A stretch of DNA of 64,000 bases from Prevotella sp. GTDB lineage: Bacteria > Bacteroidota > Bacteroidia > Bacteroidales > Bacteroidaceae. This document shows positions 34,350-44,080 of the stretch, piece by piece (position 1 is the first letter of the stretch; the number at the start of each line of letters is the position of its first letter). Below the pieces are notes generated by a model. The model ran no database searches, was not told the origin of the DNA, and saw nothing but the letters and a program-made list of their open reading frames with translations. The stretch lies in assembly GCA_017460515.1 (NCBI GenBank), contig JAFUAY010000033.1:1-64000 (forward strand), in the 5' to 3' direction. The translations under genes and the position numbers were made by a program.

Positions 34350-37100
34350 ATGAAGATTTATCGTAGTTTCACGCTGGTGACTATGGCTCTTTTGAGTCTG
34401 TCACTTTCAGCACAAGAAGAGGTGCGCTCCTCTTCAAGTATATATCTCACGGTAGCACCGAAGGCTGACAATGTATTGTCGTTTTCAGCCAGTGCCGAGG
34501 GAAAGAAGTATGAACCTGAATGGGGCTTGGATCTTGCTTGGATCAATGAAGGTAACCTGATTCGCGGACTGAACCATATGGGTAAGGAGAATGTGGCTTT
34601 TGGCCGCTCTTCCTATCGGGTGTGTGCACCTCTGACGGGCGATACCGCTCTGGTAAAGGCTATGTGGCAAGGCATGCGTGATCGTAATACCCTTTTTGAT
34701 AAGGTGAATAAGAACTTGCCCTTGATCTTGAACTGCGATAATGGCTATAGTCCATCAACGACGACTGGTACCAATATTGATGAGTATTATACCAAGAACG
34801 GAATGGCAAACATTGCCCATTGGGCAGCTATGCTCAATGCGCATGTGGCTTGGATGACGCGTAATGCGAAGGCGCATCCAGTCATTGGCGTCTCTGTGAT
34901 GAACGAGCCCGATTTCAACGGTAATGAAAACGAACTGATACAGGGAACGGCAGCTGATATCCGTGATATTGCCAAGAAACTGAGAGAGGACTATCCGCTG
35001 TTCAAGGATTTGGTCATCACGGGTCCGAACACGCTGAACAATGACAAGGCGCTCTCATGGTATAACACCTGTAAGAATTATGTTGACTGGGGCAATACAC
35101 ACCAGTTAGCTGGCTCTTTTGCCAACTATGTAGGCTTCCACGAGCAATTGCAGAAAGACGGAAAGGTGGGCTTCAACGATGAAATGCATAATGTAGGCGA
35201 GGCTTTCATCGGACTTGAATATGGTATGACAAAGGGTATCTGGTGGGGCTTTGATAGTCGTGCGCGTGGCGAGTTTTGTGATATCAGTCGCAAGGGTTCC
35301 CGTCTGGCCTATACCGAGAATCGTGGTAAATGGACGGCAGCCTGCGTCTATCGTAACGACAATACTGGTGCGGTCAAGGCATTCATGGGCTGTTCAGAGC
35401 GTCAGGCCAATACGACGAGCTATCAGTTTGTGTCACTCGATGATGTGGTCTATTATGACGGCAAGGGTCCGTTGCGCGAGTTGCGCATAGAGATTCCCGG
35501 AGGTGATGCAGGTACTTATCAGACCGAGAAACATCGTAATGCAGAACGTGTGATTGACGTTACCTGGGGTGAGGATGTGGCACCTGGTATTATCAATGGT
35601 GACTATGTCATCATGAACAAGTATAGCAAGCAGGTAGTGGCAGAGGTGTCAGGCGATATCCGCATGGCCCGCTATTCGCAGGATAAGAGTCAGCAATGGA
35701 CCATCAAGCCTGTCAGCGATAGGGTAGGCGGCGATTTCAGTTTCTATGACATCATCTCCCTGAATGACAGTAAGCGTATCAATGTGCTGAACCATTCTTT
35801 GGAGTCTGGGGCTAACCTGATGCCTTATGATGCTGGTGGTGATATCAACGAACAGTGGTATCTGGAATATGCTGGCGACGGGTGCTATTTCATCCGCAAC
35901 CGCGAGTCGGCTCTTTACCTGTCGGCTGCTGAGCGTAGTCTGACGAAAGACAATATCAATATCTATCAGGCACGTCATCTGACGGGCTTGCAGGAGTCAC
36001 GTCAACTGTGGCGTATCATTCCTGTCGACGCAGAGTGTGAGACTTTCGCACCAGAGGTTCCGAAGGGACTGGTGGCAACCTCTCAGGCTGCTTCTGTCCG
36101 CCTGCAGTGGGATGCCAATACGGAAGCAGACCTTGAAGGCTACATGATTCTGCGTGCCGATGTCCAGACGGGTAAGTGGAATATGATTGCCCGCAAGGTG
36201 AAGACAGCCTATTTCATTGATAACACCTGTCTGCAGGGACATACTTATCAGTATAAGATCAAGGCTATCGACCGCAGTGACAACCAGTCGGATTGCTGTG
36301 AGGCTGTTGAGGCTGCTCCTGTGGGCAACCGTTCGCTTATAGCCCGTTGGCAACTGGAGGGTAATGCCTATGATTCTACACAGAATATGCTGGATGCAGT
36401 CGTTGGTGGTGCTGAAGGCTACTCAGAGGGACACACATCGGGTGAGAAGTCGTTCACATTGACTGGTTCCGGCAGTTATCTGCAGCTTCCTTACGAGATA
36501 GCCCACACTGATGAACTGACAATCGCCATGTGGGTGAACTGGCAGGATTATAACACGCGTACCTGGCAGCGTATCTTTGATTTCGGCTATGATACCAATC
36601 ACTATATGTTCCTCACGCCCAATGCAGGCAGTTGTATGCGCTTTGCCATCAAGAACGGTGCTGATGAACAACAGCTGGATTGTCCGTCAAAGCTTTCAGC
36701 CTATGTATGGAAACACGTCGCAGTGACTTTTGCCAAGAACAAAGTGGCTATCTATGTTGATGGCGCCGAGGTCGCTTCTACCGCAGGCATCACTATCAGT
36801 CCCAAGGAGTTACATCCGCTGCTGAACTACATCGGACGCAGTCAGTTCTATTCCGATCCTTATTTCAAGGGCTATGTTGATGATATCTGCATCTTCAACT
36901 ATGCGCTGAATGCTGATGAGGTGATGGAACTGAAGGGCGGTACGATTCCTTCAGGCATCAGTCAGCCAGCTGTTGATTTGGACAGTGAGCCCACCGTTGT
37001 CTATGGTCTGGACGGTAAGAAGCGTACAGCCTTGCAGCAGGGGTTGAACATCGTTTCAAAGCCTGTTAGCGGCAGTGCTGTGAAGGTCATCAAGAAATAA
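34350..37100 (+). CDS. Secreted clan GH-A-like glycosidase with lectin, FnIII and LamG-like domains
   Basis: 916 residues. Signal peptide to about residue 21. Residues 35-420 resemble GH30-type (beta/alpha)8 hydrolases: SVMNEPDFNG near 184 supplies a candidate acid/base Glu and NDEMHN near 276 a candidate nucleophile. Then a ricin-type beta-trefoil (about 430-560, repeated QQW/EQWYLE motifs), a fibronectin III domain (about 570-660), a LamG/concanavalin-like jellyroll (about 670-880, AMWVNWQD, YVDDICIFNYAL) and a sorting-like tail (VVYGLDGKKR ... VKVIKK). Substrate is unknown; a galactan or arabinan side chain of pectin would fit the locus. Exact GH family is uncertain. Confidence 0.65.
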   Translation: MKIYRSFTLVTMALLSLSLSAQEEVRSSSSIYLTVAPKADNVLSFSASAEGKKYEPEWGLDLAWINEGNLIRGLNHMGKENVAFGRSSYRVCAPLTGDTALVKAMWQGMRDRNTLFDKVNKNLPLILNCDNGYSPSTTTGTNIDEYYTKNGMANIAHWAAMLNAHVAWMTRNAKAHPVIGVSVMNEPDFNGNENELIQGTAADIRDIAKKLREDYPLFKDLVITGPNTLNNDKALSWYNTCKNYVDWGNTHQLAGSFANYVGFHEQLQKDGKVGFNDEMHNVGEAFIGLEYGMTKGIWWGFDSRARGEFCDISRKGSRLAYTENRGKWTAACVYRNDNTGAVKAFMGCSERQANTTSYQFVSLDDVVYYDGKGPLRELRIEIPGGDAGTYQTEKHRNAERVIDVTWGEDVAPGIINGDYVIMNKYSKQVVAEVSGDIRMARYSQDKSQQWTIKPVSDRVGGDFSFYDIISLNDSKRINVLNHSLESGANLMPYDAGGDINEQWYLEYAGDGCYFIRNRESALYLSAAERSLTKDNINIYQARHLTGLQESRQLWRIIPVDAECETFAPEVPKGLVATSQAASVRLQWDANTEADLEGYMILRADVQTGKWNMIARKVKTAYFIDNTCLQGHTYQYKIKAIDRSDNQSDCCEAVEAAPVGNRSLIARWQLEGNAYDSTQNMLDAVVGGAEGYSEGHTSGEKSFTLTGSGSYLQLPYEIAHTDELTIAMWVNWQDYNTRTWQRIFDFGYDTNHYMFLTPNAGSCMRFAIKNGADEQQLDCPSKLSAYVWKHVAVTFAKNKVAIYVDGAEVASTAGITISPKELHPLLNYIGRSQFYSDPYFKGYVDDICIFNYALNADEVMELKGGTIPSGISQPAVDLDSEPTVVYGLDGKKRTALQQGLNIVSKPVSGSAVKVIKK

Positions 37101-37120
37101 GCAATAAACGAAGCAAATGA

Positions 37121-37155
37121 AAAGCGCCGGGTTGATTGATTCAACTCGGCGCTTT
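37121..37155. terminator. Bidirectional terminator
   Basis: AAAGCGCCGGGTTGA (37121-37135) pairs with TCAACTCGGCGCTTT (37141-37155) around 5 nt, between convergent genes. Confidence 0.88.
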
Positions 37156-37183
37156 GTTCTATTGTATGAAATTCTGTAATGAA

Positions 37184-38167
37184 TTACTGAATCTCCCAAC
37201 CAACGGCACTGGCTCCCAGCACAGCAGCTGAGGCGCCATCGAGTCCGCTAATCAGGAACTGTGCCTTACCGCGGAAGATGGGCATCACATGAGCATCGTA
37301 TGCCTCACGGATTGGCTTCATAATCAGTTCACCAGCCTTTACCATTCCTCCGAAGAATATGTATGCCTCTGGCGATGAGAATGCCGTGAAGTCAGCACAG
37401 GCCTCGCCCAGCATCTTGCCTGTAAAATCATAGATCTCCTTTGCCAGTTCGTCCCCCTTGCCTGCGGCAATCGATACGTCGAGTGAGGTGATATCCTCAG
37501 GATTCATTTCGCGTAGCAGAGAGGGGCGGGTAGTGGTGGCGAGCAACTCACGTGCAGTACGGGCTACTCCGGTAGCGGAACAATAGGCTTCCAAACAGCC
37601 GGTACGTCCGCAACCGCAGGTGCGTCCTTCAGCACCGCGCACCATCGTGACGTGACCCAGTTCTCCGGCAAAGCCGTCGCTGCCATAGAGCAATTGCCCG
37701 TTGACCACAATACCTGAACCTACACCTGTACCCAGTGTGATGACGATGAAGTTCTTCATGCCGCGTGCTACACCATAGACCATCTCGCCCAGTGCGGCAG
37801 CATTGGCATCGTTGGTCATGGCTACGGGAACACCCAGACGGTCACTGAACATCTGTGCCAGCGGAACAATCGTCTTGTGAGCCCAGGGCAGGTTGGGTGC
37901 CATCTCAATGGTTCCTTTATAGTAATTGGCATTAGGTGCGCCAATACCCATGGCTTTGATGGTCTCTATGCCTCCCACTTGTTCGATGATGGGCTGCAGT
38001 GCCTCGATGCAAGCATCCACATATGCCTCTGCCGTTTGGAATCCACCAGTCTTGATGGCTGTTGTCGCCTTGATGTCTCCGCGTGAGTCCACAATGCCGA
38101 AGACGGAGTTCGTTCCTCCTAAATCCAAGCCAATTACGTATGGCTTTAAGGTCTGTTGTACGTTCAT
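37184..38167 (-). CDS. ROK-family sugar kinase (glucokinase-like)
   Basis: 327 residues. Phosphate motif GLDLGGTN at the N-terminus, GAPNANYY, the sugar-binding MTNDANAAALGE, GTGVGSGIV, the ELGH metal/sugar motif and the ROK zinc cluster CGCGRTGCLE are all present. Family members phosphorylate glucose or other hexoses with ATP in the cytosol; there is no DNA-binding domain, so it is an enzyme and not a NagC-type repressor. It is monocistronic, with its own -7 box at 38229, and converges on the GH-A-like gene. Confidence 0.92.
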   Translation of the reverse strand: MNVQQTLKPYVIGLDLGGTNSVFGIVDSRGDIKATTAIKTGGFQTAEAYVDACIEALQPIIEQVGGIETIKAMGIGAPNANYYKGTIEMAPNLPWAHKTIVPLAQMFSDRLGVPVAMTNDANAAALGEMVYGVARGMKNFIVITLGTGVGSGIVVNGQLLYGSDGFAGELGHVTMVRGAEGRTCGCGRTGCLEAYCSATGVARTARELLATTTRPSLLREMNPEDITSLDVSIAAGKGDELAKEIYDFTGKMLGEACADFTAFSSPEAYIFFGGMVKAGELIMKPIREAYDAHVMPIFRGKAQFLISGLDGASAAVLGASAVGWEIQ

Positions 38168-38228
38168 AATGATGATATGTTTAGGTAATTATTATAATGG
38201 TGTCAATCATTGAAGTGAAAAACTTTGG

Positions 38229-38236
38229 CAAAGATA
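38229..38236 (-). promoter_or_regulatory. -7 box of the ROK kinase gene
   Basis: TATCTTTG on the minus strand, 61 nt before the start; divergent from the box at 38301. Confidence 0.55.
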
Positions 38237-38300
38237 GTAGAAAAAAATGACAGATGGGAATTTTTTTTCGTTTTTCCTCTTTTTTTTCAGATATATTTTG

Positions 38301-38308
38301 TATCTTTG
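38301..38308 (+). promoter_or_regulatory. -7 box of the cytidylate-kinase-like gene
   Basis: TATCTTTG, 73 nt before the ATG at 38382. Confidence 0.55.
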
Positions 38309-38381
38309 CCATCGAGGATGGTGATAATACGCCATCAGAGCGAAAAAGAATAGTATTAACCTTTAGACCTAATAAACGCTT

Positions 38382-39002
38382 ATGAACAAGGAGGATAGAT
38401 TTGTTATTACCATCAGCCGCCAGTTTGGAACAGGCGGTCATGAGATTGGTGCTGAGTTGGCACGCCGTCTGGGTGTAAAGTTGCTTGACAAGCAGATCCT
38501 GAACGAAGTGGCCTGCAGATACCATGTTGTAGAAGAGGCTATGGAGAAGCTGGAAGCCCGCAATCCGCTGTGGCGCGATGACTTCACAGACTTCTACCGT
38601 CAGTATATGGCGGGAGCCGAGTACAACGGACAGGAGCAGGATATCACTTCCCATCAACTGTTTGAAGCCCAAGCTGAAGTCATCCGTAAGATTGCCAAAG
38701 AGGAGTCGTGCGTGATTGTTGGCCGTTGTGGATTCCACATCTTCCGCAATCATCCCAACTGTCTCAAGATTTTCGTCCATGCTGATGATGACTGCCGTAA
38801 GCGCCGCATAGGACGTAAGTATGACATTCCTGAGAGTGATGCCCTTGCCATGATTGTTGACAACGACTATTCGCGTGAGCTCTACACGAAGACCTATACG
38901 GGTAGCGAATGGCAGGATGCACGTAACTACGACCTCTGCCTGAACGTAAAGAAGTTCGGTGTCAACGGTGCCGTCGATTTCATCATGCAGAGCATCATGT
39001 AA
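38382..39002 (+). CDS. Cytidylate-kinase-like protein (AAA-type)
   Basis: 206 residues. It opens with ITISRQFGTGGHEIG, the glycine-rich nucleotide loop of the cytidylate kinase-like group, followed by LDKQIL, VGRCGFHIF and a DDCRKRRIGRKYDI lid-like segment. These proteins are distinct from true Cmk, and their substrate is not established. A terminator follows directly. Confidence 0.85.
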   Translation: MNKEDRFVITISRQFGTGGHEIGAELARRLGVKLLDKQILNEVACRYHVVEEAMEKLEARNPLWRDDFTDFYRQYMAGAEYNGQEQDITSHQLFEAQAEVIRKIAKEESCVIVGRCGFHIFRNHPNCLKIFVHADDDCRKRRIGRKYDIPESDALAMIVDNDYSRELYTKTYTGSEWQDARNYDLCLNVKKFGVNGAVDFIMQSIM

Positions 39003-39010
39003 TAAAAAAA

Positions 39011-39046
39011 TAGGGAGTTAAAGATCTGTCGGTCTTTGACTCCCTA
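39011..39046 (+). terminator. Terminator of the cytidylate-kinase-like gene
   Basis: TAGGGAGTTAAAGA (39011-39024) pairs with TCTTTGACTCCCTA (39033-39046) with one mismatch. Confidence 0.75.
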
Positions 39047-39053
39047 TGTTCTT

Positions 39054-39091
39054 AAGAGAAGAGTTATTGCTCAGCAACTGGCTCTTCTCTT
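39054..39091. terminator. Second hairpin between convergent genes
   Basis: AAGAGAAGAG (39054-39063) pairs with CTCTTCTCTT (39082-39091), followed by TCTTTTT on the plus strand. It lies 4 bp from the end of the OB-repeat gene. Confidence 0.6.
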
Positions 39092-39095
39092 CTTT

Positions 39096-40397
39096 TTAGT
39101 TGGTTTTCTTGATGAATACCAGGTAGTTGTCTTTTGCAACCTCTGGGGTGACAGTATCATTCTTGACATACTTCTGCAACTTACCATAGATAATGACCTC
39201 GTCACCTTCCTGAACCTTATTGTCAACGGTAAAGTCGCCGCCTTCAAAATACTTGCCGCGGAACACGGTGAGCTCGTCGGTAGCGCCTTCATCAACGATG
39301 GTGTAGTCGATGTTCTTATACCTCGTGATGCCTTCGTCTGTGGTCTTGACAGTCTTCACCTTACCCTTGATATACCAGAATTTCTCTGTTGTGGCATTAT
39401 CTGACAGTTGGCTGATAGCAGTCAGCGCTTCGGCAACACTCTTCGGAGCATCCAGTGTTCCGATGGTCTCAGGCTCTTGTGTGGGCTCAGTCGTAGGATC
39501 ATTTCCTTCTTCGGGAGCAATGCCGTTGATAGAGACGATGTAGCAGCCCTGGGTGAACTCAGGCGTGTTGCCCTTAAAGTTAACGAGCTTACCGCAGATG
39601 ACCACTGAGTCACCTACATGCAAGAGGTTCTCGTCAGTGACATTCTCGCCCTTGAAGCTCTTGGCGCGATAAACGGTGAGCACATCGCCGCCTTCCTTCT
39701 TGTCGGCAATCTTGAAAGTGGCATTGCCGTATGTTGTTGATACTTCAGTCAGCTCGGTAATGTAACCAGTAGCGTAAACATCAGTGGTTGTGCCCACTTC
39801 TCCTACTTCCTTACACATTGCCAGTGCAGCGGCTACGTTGTAGGGAGAAGCAAGTGTTCCGTCGCCCTTCGGTAGGATTATATCGTCCTTTGTCTGTCCA
39901 TTGATGGAGTAGATTTCACTGCCTTCTACAATTTCTGCGGTTCCCTCGTAGAGACCAATTTTGCCGTAGACTACGATGGTATCGCCATAATCGATTTCCT
40001 CGTTGGATACGAACCCTGCTCCTGCGAAGGAATATCCTTTGTAGACTTTCATCGCATTGTTGAGGGTGCTGTTGTCACCGAGGGTGTAGGTGCGCTGACC
40101 AGTTTGTGGAAAGATAGCACTTCGACCTATTACAACGCCTTTTACGTAGACAGGTCCAATCTGCTGCGAGCCTTCAAGCGTGCTACCAACCTTCAGAGCT
40201 GCAGCCACATTGTAAGGATTTTCTACTGTACCTTCTCCGGCAGCACCTTCTTGCATGTCGACAAATTTCAGACTGTCAATGGAGTTCAGCAGATACATAG
40301 TGTGACTTCCCCCTTTTCCATAGATATGGAAAGAATACTGTGCCTGCATAGCAGTAGCCAGTAGGCAGAGAATTGAAATGAGTAAACTTTTTTTCAT
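39096..40397 (-). CDS. Secreted protein of three OB-fold-like repeats
   Basis: 433 residues. Signal peptide to about residue 19. Three similar modules follow (about 55-165, 175-300, 315-430), each beginning GT...P.(N/S)VA.AL, passing through a strand such as VYVKGVV, YATGYI or YIKGKV, and closing near GD.V(V/I)(I/V)(Y/C)GKL. The pattern is that of an OB fold of the kind placed in Bacteroidota surface proteins, where nucleic-acid or glycan binding is possible. The middle module is nearly identical, even in DNA, to the first module of the next gene upstream. It has its own promoter at 40435. Confidence 0.65.
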   Translation of the reverse strand: MKKSLLISILCLLATAMQAQYSFHIYGKGGSHTMYLLNSIDSLKFVDMQEGAAGEGTVENPYNVAAALKVGSTLEGSQQIGPVYVKGVVIGRSAIFPQTGQRTYTLGDNSTLNNAMKVYKGYSFAGAGFVSNEEIDYGDTIVVYGKIGLYEGTAEIVEGSEIYSINGQTKDDIILPKGDGTLASPYNVAAALAMCKEVGEVGTTTDVYATGYITELTEVSTTYGNATFKIADKKEGGDVLTVYRAKSFKGENVTDENLLHVGDSVVICGKLVNFKGNTPEFTQGCYIVSINGIAPEEGNDPTTEPTQEPETIGTLDAPKSVAEALTAISQLSDNATTEKFWYIKGKVKTVKTTDEGITRYKNIDYTIVDEGATDELTVFRGKYFEGGDFTVDNKVQEGDEVIIYGKLQKYVKNDTVTPEVAKDNYLVFIKKTN

Positions 40398-40434
40398 AGT
40401 TGTTTTGTTTTTTCGTTGTTATTAAAGTTGTTGG

Positions 40435-40466
40435 CAAAGTTACAATGTTTTTTCCATATTGCCAAA
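40435..40466 (-). promoter_or_regulatory. Promoter of the three-OB protein gene
   Basis: On the minus strand TTTG (40463-40466) and TAACTTTG (40435-40442) are 20 bp apart. Confidence 0.65.
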
Positions 40467-40505
40467 CGATTTCCACATTATTATTAATATGTACGCGTGA
40501 AGGTA

Positions 40506-40539
40506 AAGAAAAACCGCAACATCCTGTTGGGTGTTGCGG
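40506..40539 (-). terminator. Terminator of the OB-repeat lipoprotein gene
   Basis: CCGCAACA (40514-40521) pairs with TGTTGCGG (40532-40539); the minus strand continues into TTTTTCTTT. It separates this operon from the three-OB gene. Confidence 0.8.
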
Positions 40540-40564
40540 CTTTTCGTCAGTCTATAAGTTATGA

Positions 40565-42412
40565 TTACTCAGCGTATGTGATAACCATTTGCTTAATTCG
40601 AAGTTGATTCTTTGAATTCGCTTCATTGTAATTAGTTATCTTAATATCAGCTGAATTCAAGCCGGAAAAAGAAACCTTCGTATCACTTTCTTTTGAAATG
40701 TTTACTTTTGTGCTACCTCCTTCTGCGAAAGCGCCGTCACTACCATTATACTTGTCTGAAGAAGAGGGATCAGTAGTGGTTATCTCTATTTTTGTTATAT
40801 TCTTAGAGGCTTTAATTGTAACTGTATTATTTGCATATACTCTCACAGATGCATAATCTCCGTCATAATATGCAGGAACAGTGCTGCCGGTATTTTTATC
40901 AAAATAAATTTTTGTGCCATCGACAAGGGTCGTGGATGTTGCATTACCTTTTGCAAATCCAAATTCTGCCGCATTAATGGTAAGGGTATTACCGCTAACG
41001 GTTCCTGTTCCTGTTACATCGGTTGTCTCATCTCCGCCTTCACCTCCTTCGTTACCGCCTTCGCCACTGGTGTCTCCATTTACTTCAGCACCTGGCTTTA
41101 ACAGTAGAGGCAGTCCGTCACCGCTATCAGTAGCAGTAAATTCGTTATATTTTGCTACATACTGAATTGTCATGCCTGTTCCTGCATTCTTGATTGTAGC
41201 GGTTCCGTCACTTGTTGTTGATACAGTCCATACAAAGTTAGATTCAGGCATGGTTGCTGATACTTGGAAACTCTTATGTTGTCCATCCATATAGTAGTAA
41301 CGGCCTGAAGCGTCCTGAAGGGTAAATCCACCCTCAGTTGCTGTAAAGGTGAAGAGGTTAGCCTCGTCATTATCCAGCTTGTTTTCTGTAATCTTGGCGT
41401 CTGCAAAGAGCATATAACCATAGTCTTTGTCAGATGCAACTGGCGTACCTACTTTATATGTTCCATTCTGATTGTAGATAAACAGATACTGTCCAGCCTC
41501 AAAATCTGATGGTGCCGGTGGGTTGGGGGTGTCGCCACCGCCATTGAGCACAACAACATAGCTGCCAGTAACCTCTGGGGTAGTGTTGCCATCTTTCACG
41601 TACTTCTGCAGTTTACCAAGGATGATCACCTCATCGTCTACTTTTACCTTGTTGTCAACAGTGAAGTCGGCATTGTCAAGATACTTTCCGCGGAATACTT
41701 TCAGTTCGTTGGTACCATCGTCAGTGATGATGTAGTCGATGTTCTTGTATTGGGTGATGTTAGCATCGGTAGTGATGACCTGCTTTACTTTACCTTTGAT
41801 ATACCAAGACTCCTCAGTGTCTTTGTTCTCCGTTTCAAGTGCGTTGATAGCAGCCAGAGCCTCAGCAACGGTCTTTGGAGCATCCTTCGTACCTACGGTT
41901 TCTGGTTCGGGTCCGGGTTCGTCGCCACCGCCCTTACCGTTGATAGAAACGATGTAGCAACCCTGAGTGAACTCAGGCGTATTGTTCTTGAAGTTCACGA
42001 GCTTACCGCAGATAACCACTGAGTCGCCTACATGCAGGAGGCTCTCGTCAGTGATGTTCTCGCCCTTGAAGCCCTTGGCGCGATAAACGGTGAGTGCATC
42101 ACCACCTTCCTTCTTGTCGGCAATCTTGAAGGTGGCATTGCCGTACTGTGCTGATACTTCAGTCAGTTCGGTGATATAACCGGTGGCATACACATCCTCT
42201 GTTGTTCCAGTTTCACCCACTTCTTCACACTTGGCCAAAGCAGCGGCCACGTTGAAGGGAGAGGCGAGTGTACCTTCACCCTGGGGATCCACCTTTGTGT
42301 CGGTGCCCAGATATTTGTAGGGATTGTTGTATGGCTCTGGCACATCCTCGCAAGAGGTGAATGTGCAGGCTGCGATGGCTACGGCCATCATGCTTAAAAA
42401 TAGCTTTTTCAT
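40565..42412 (-). CDS. Lipoprotein with two OB-fold-like repeats and C-terminal beta domains
   Basis: 615 residues. A lipobox (TFTSC, Cys 21) is followed by EDVPEP. Two OB-like modules (about 50-165 and 175-295) are followed by a beta-sheet domain (about 305-440, QYLFIYNQNGTYK), an acidic Gly/Glu linker (SGEGGNEGGEGGDETT) and a last beta-sandwich (about 465-615). The first module shares long identical stretches with the middle module of the 39096 gene (for example FKIADKKEGGD, LLHVGDSVVICGKLVNFK). It follows the DUF5689 gene by 34 bp and ends the operon begun by the receptor at 46668. No sorting-like tail. Confidence 0.65.
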   Translation of the reverse strand: MKKLFLSMMAVAIAACTFTSCEDVPEPYNNPYKYLGTDTKVDPQGEGTLASPFNVAAALAKCEEVGETGTTEDVYATGYITELTEVSAQYGNATFKIADKKEGGDALTVYRAKGFKGENITDESLLHVGDSVVICGKLVNFKNNTPEFTQGCYIVSINGKGGGDEPGPEPETVGTKDAPKTVAEALAAINALETENKDTEESWYIKGKVKQVITTDANITQYKNIDYIITDDGTNELKVFRGKYLDNADFTVDNKVKVDDEVIILGKLQKYVKDGNTTPEVTGSYVVVLNGGGDTPNPPAPSDFEAGQYLFIYNQNGTYKVGTPVASDKDYGYMLFADAKITENKLDNDEANLFTFTATEGGFTLQDASGRYYYMDGQHKSFQVSATMPESNFVWTVSTTSDGTATIKNAGTGMTIQYVAKYNEFTATDSGDGLPLLLKPGAEVNGDTSGEGGNEGGEGGDETTDVTGTGTVSGNTLTINAAEFGFAKGNATSTTLVDGTKIYFDKNTGSTVPAYYDGDYASVRVYANNTVTIKASKNITKIEITTTDPSSSDKYNGSDGAFAEGGSTKVNISKESDTKVSFSGLNSADIKITNYNEANSKNQLRIKQMVITYAE

Positions 42413-42446
42413 ATACTTTTGTTTTTATTGTTCGGTTGGATAGTAA

Positions 42447-44072
42447 CTATTCAATACTGATAAGTTTGCTGTTGGTGATTTCAGGTACAGGAGTTGCCGT
42501 ACCGTCTTTCACGTATCTCTGCAGATTACCATAGACAATGACTTCCTTGTCGACGGTTACCTTGTTGTCAACGGTGAAGTCAGCTCCGTCGATATACTTG
42601 CCGCGGTACACTTTCAGTTCGTTTTCGCCGTCATCAGTGATAATGTAGTCAATGTTCTTATATTTTGTGATATTATCGTCTGTGGTGATGACCTGCTTTA
42701 CCTTACCCTTGACGAACCAAGACTCAGCAGAGTTCTCGTTGTCTTTATCGAGGGCAGCAATAGCAGCCAGTGCCTCAGCAACAGTCTTTGGAGCATCGGC
42801 AGAGCCTACATCCTCAGTGGGAGCAGGTTCTTCACTACTTTGTCCGTTGACAGAAACGATGTAGCAGCCCTGTGTGAACTCAGGTGTTTTGCCTCCGTAG
42901 TTAATAAGTTGTCCACAAACGAGAACCTTGTCGCCCTTCTTCACGAAGTTCTTGTCGGTAATCTTTGCTTTGTCAGGACCTGCAGCGCGATATACTGTCA
43001 ACTGGTTGGCGCCGTCCTTCGTATCAGAGATAACGAGAGAAATGTTGCCATAAGTAGAGTTATAATCGCCAACCTCTACAACATAGCCAGTAGCATAATA
43101 CTCCTGAGCGGTTGCTGTTGTTCCAGCCTCAATACATTTTTCCAGTGCAGCAGCCACGTTGAAGGGATCTTCGAGTGTACCTGTTCCACTCGGATTGATA
43201 ACTTTTGGCTCGTAGGTTGAGGCCACCACATCATCGATGCTGCGGATAATCACCTCCCACTGGTCGCGATAGCGCTTGAAGATACCCGTTACGTTCACCT
43301 TGCCCTGAGGCAGTTTCATAGCTGCGAAGTCAGCATAGCCGCTGTTGAACATCTGAACGGTGGGCTGTTCGGTGAAGTACCATGAGGTGTTGCCTCCATC
43401 GACAGCGTAGGTAGAGTTTTCATTGTAAACGATGTTGGCACGCTTAGCAAAGCTGTAGCCCTTGCTGAAGGTGACGCCCACCAGTACGCCCAGTCGTCCG
43501 GCGTCAGCATCCAGGTCGAACTTGCCCATTCCGCTTCCCAGTGAGAACGTATCGGCCTTCACTTCCAGTTTTCTGCCTGTATAGGCGAAGTGGTCTTGCC
43601 ACTGGTGGCGGCTTATGTTGCCGATGCTCTGTGCACCGTCGGTATTGGTGTAGGGCACACCGATGGCGGGACATTTCTCGCTGTGACCGATATAGAGACC
43701 GTCAAGGTCTACCAGTATCTCTGTGCCAATGGGCAGAATACCGCTCATGCCGCCCTGTGCTACCTTGATGAAGATGGCATCGGTAGAGTCCTGAATGGTA
43801 ATCTCATTATAGAGGTTGCCCTGGATATCATTACCAGTGACCACACCCTTGATCTGGGTAGCCTTGTTGATCTGTGTGAAGATCTTTGCCGAGTCGGTAC
43901 CAAAGTAAGCCTTGTACTTGGTCTTCAACTGCTTGATGGTGGTGAGGTTTGACTCAACGATCTTGTCATTGCCCCATGCATTGGTAGTCATCGGGTCATC
44001 CCAGTCTTTGTTCATGCAGGCGGTCATGGTGCTGCATACAAGTGCTAAAAGCAGATATTGTATTTTCTTCAT
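42447..44072 (-). CDS. DUF5689-like lipoprotein with two OB-fold-like repeats
   Basis: 541 residues from ATG 44072, placed 8 nt after an AGGAGG; the open frame extends to 44108 but overlaps the receptor gene. Lipobox TMTAC (Cys 19). Residues about 45-270 have the DUF5689 pattern (VVTGNDIQGNLYNEITIQDSTDA-type strand order, then an SRHQWQDHF segment); two OB-like modules follow (about 285-410 and 425-540), matching those in the next two genes. The gene lies 19 bp after the TonB-dependent receptor, the position of a surface partner. Ligand unknown. Confidence 0.72.
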   Translation of the reverse strand: MKKIQYLLLALVCSTMTACMNKDWDDPMTTNAWGNDKIVESNLTTIKQLKTKYKAYFGTDSAKIFTQINKATQIKGVVTGNDIQGNLYNEITIQDSTDAIFIKVAQGGMSGILPIGTEILVDLDGLYIGHSEKCPAIGVPYTNTDGAQSIGNISRHQWQDHFAYTGRKLEVKADTFSLGSGMGKFDLDADAGRLGVLVGVTFSKGYSFAKRANIVYNENSTYAVDGGNTSWYFTEQPTVQMFNSGYADFAAMKLPQGKVNVTGIFKRYRDQWEVIIRSIDDVVASTYEPKVINPSGTGTLEDPFNVAAALEKCIEAGTTATAQEYYATGYVVEVGDYNSTYGNISLVISDTKDGANQLTVYRAAGPDKAKITDKNFVKKGDKVLVCGQLINYGGKTPEFTQGCYIVSVNGQSSEEPAPTEDVGSADAPKTVAEALAAIAALDKDNENSAESWFVKGKVKQVITTDDNITKYKNIDYIITDDGENELKVYRGKYIDGADFTVDNKVTVDKEVIVYGNLQRYVKDGTATPVPEITNSKLISIE

Positions 44073-44080
44073 AATCATTT

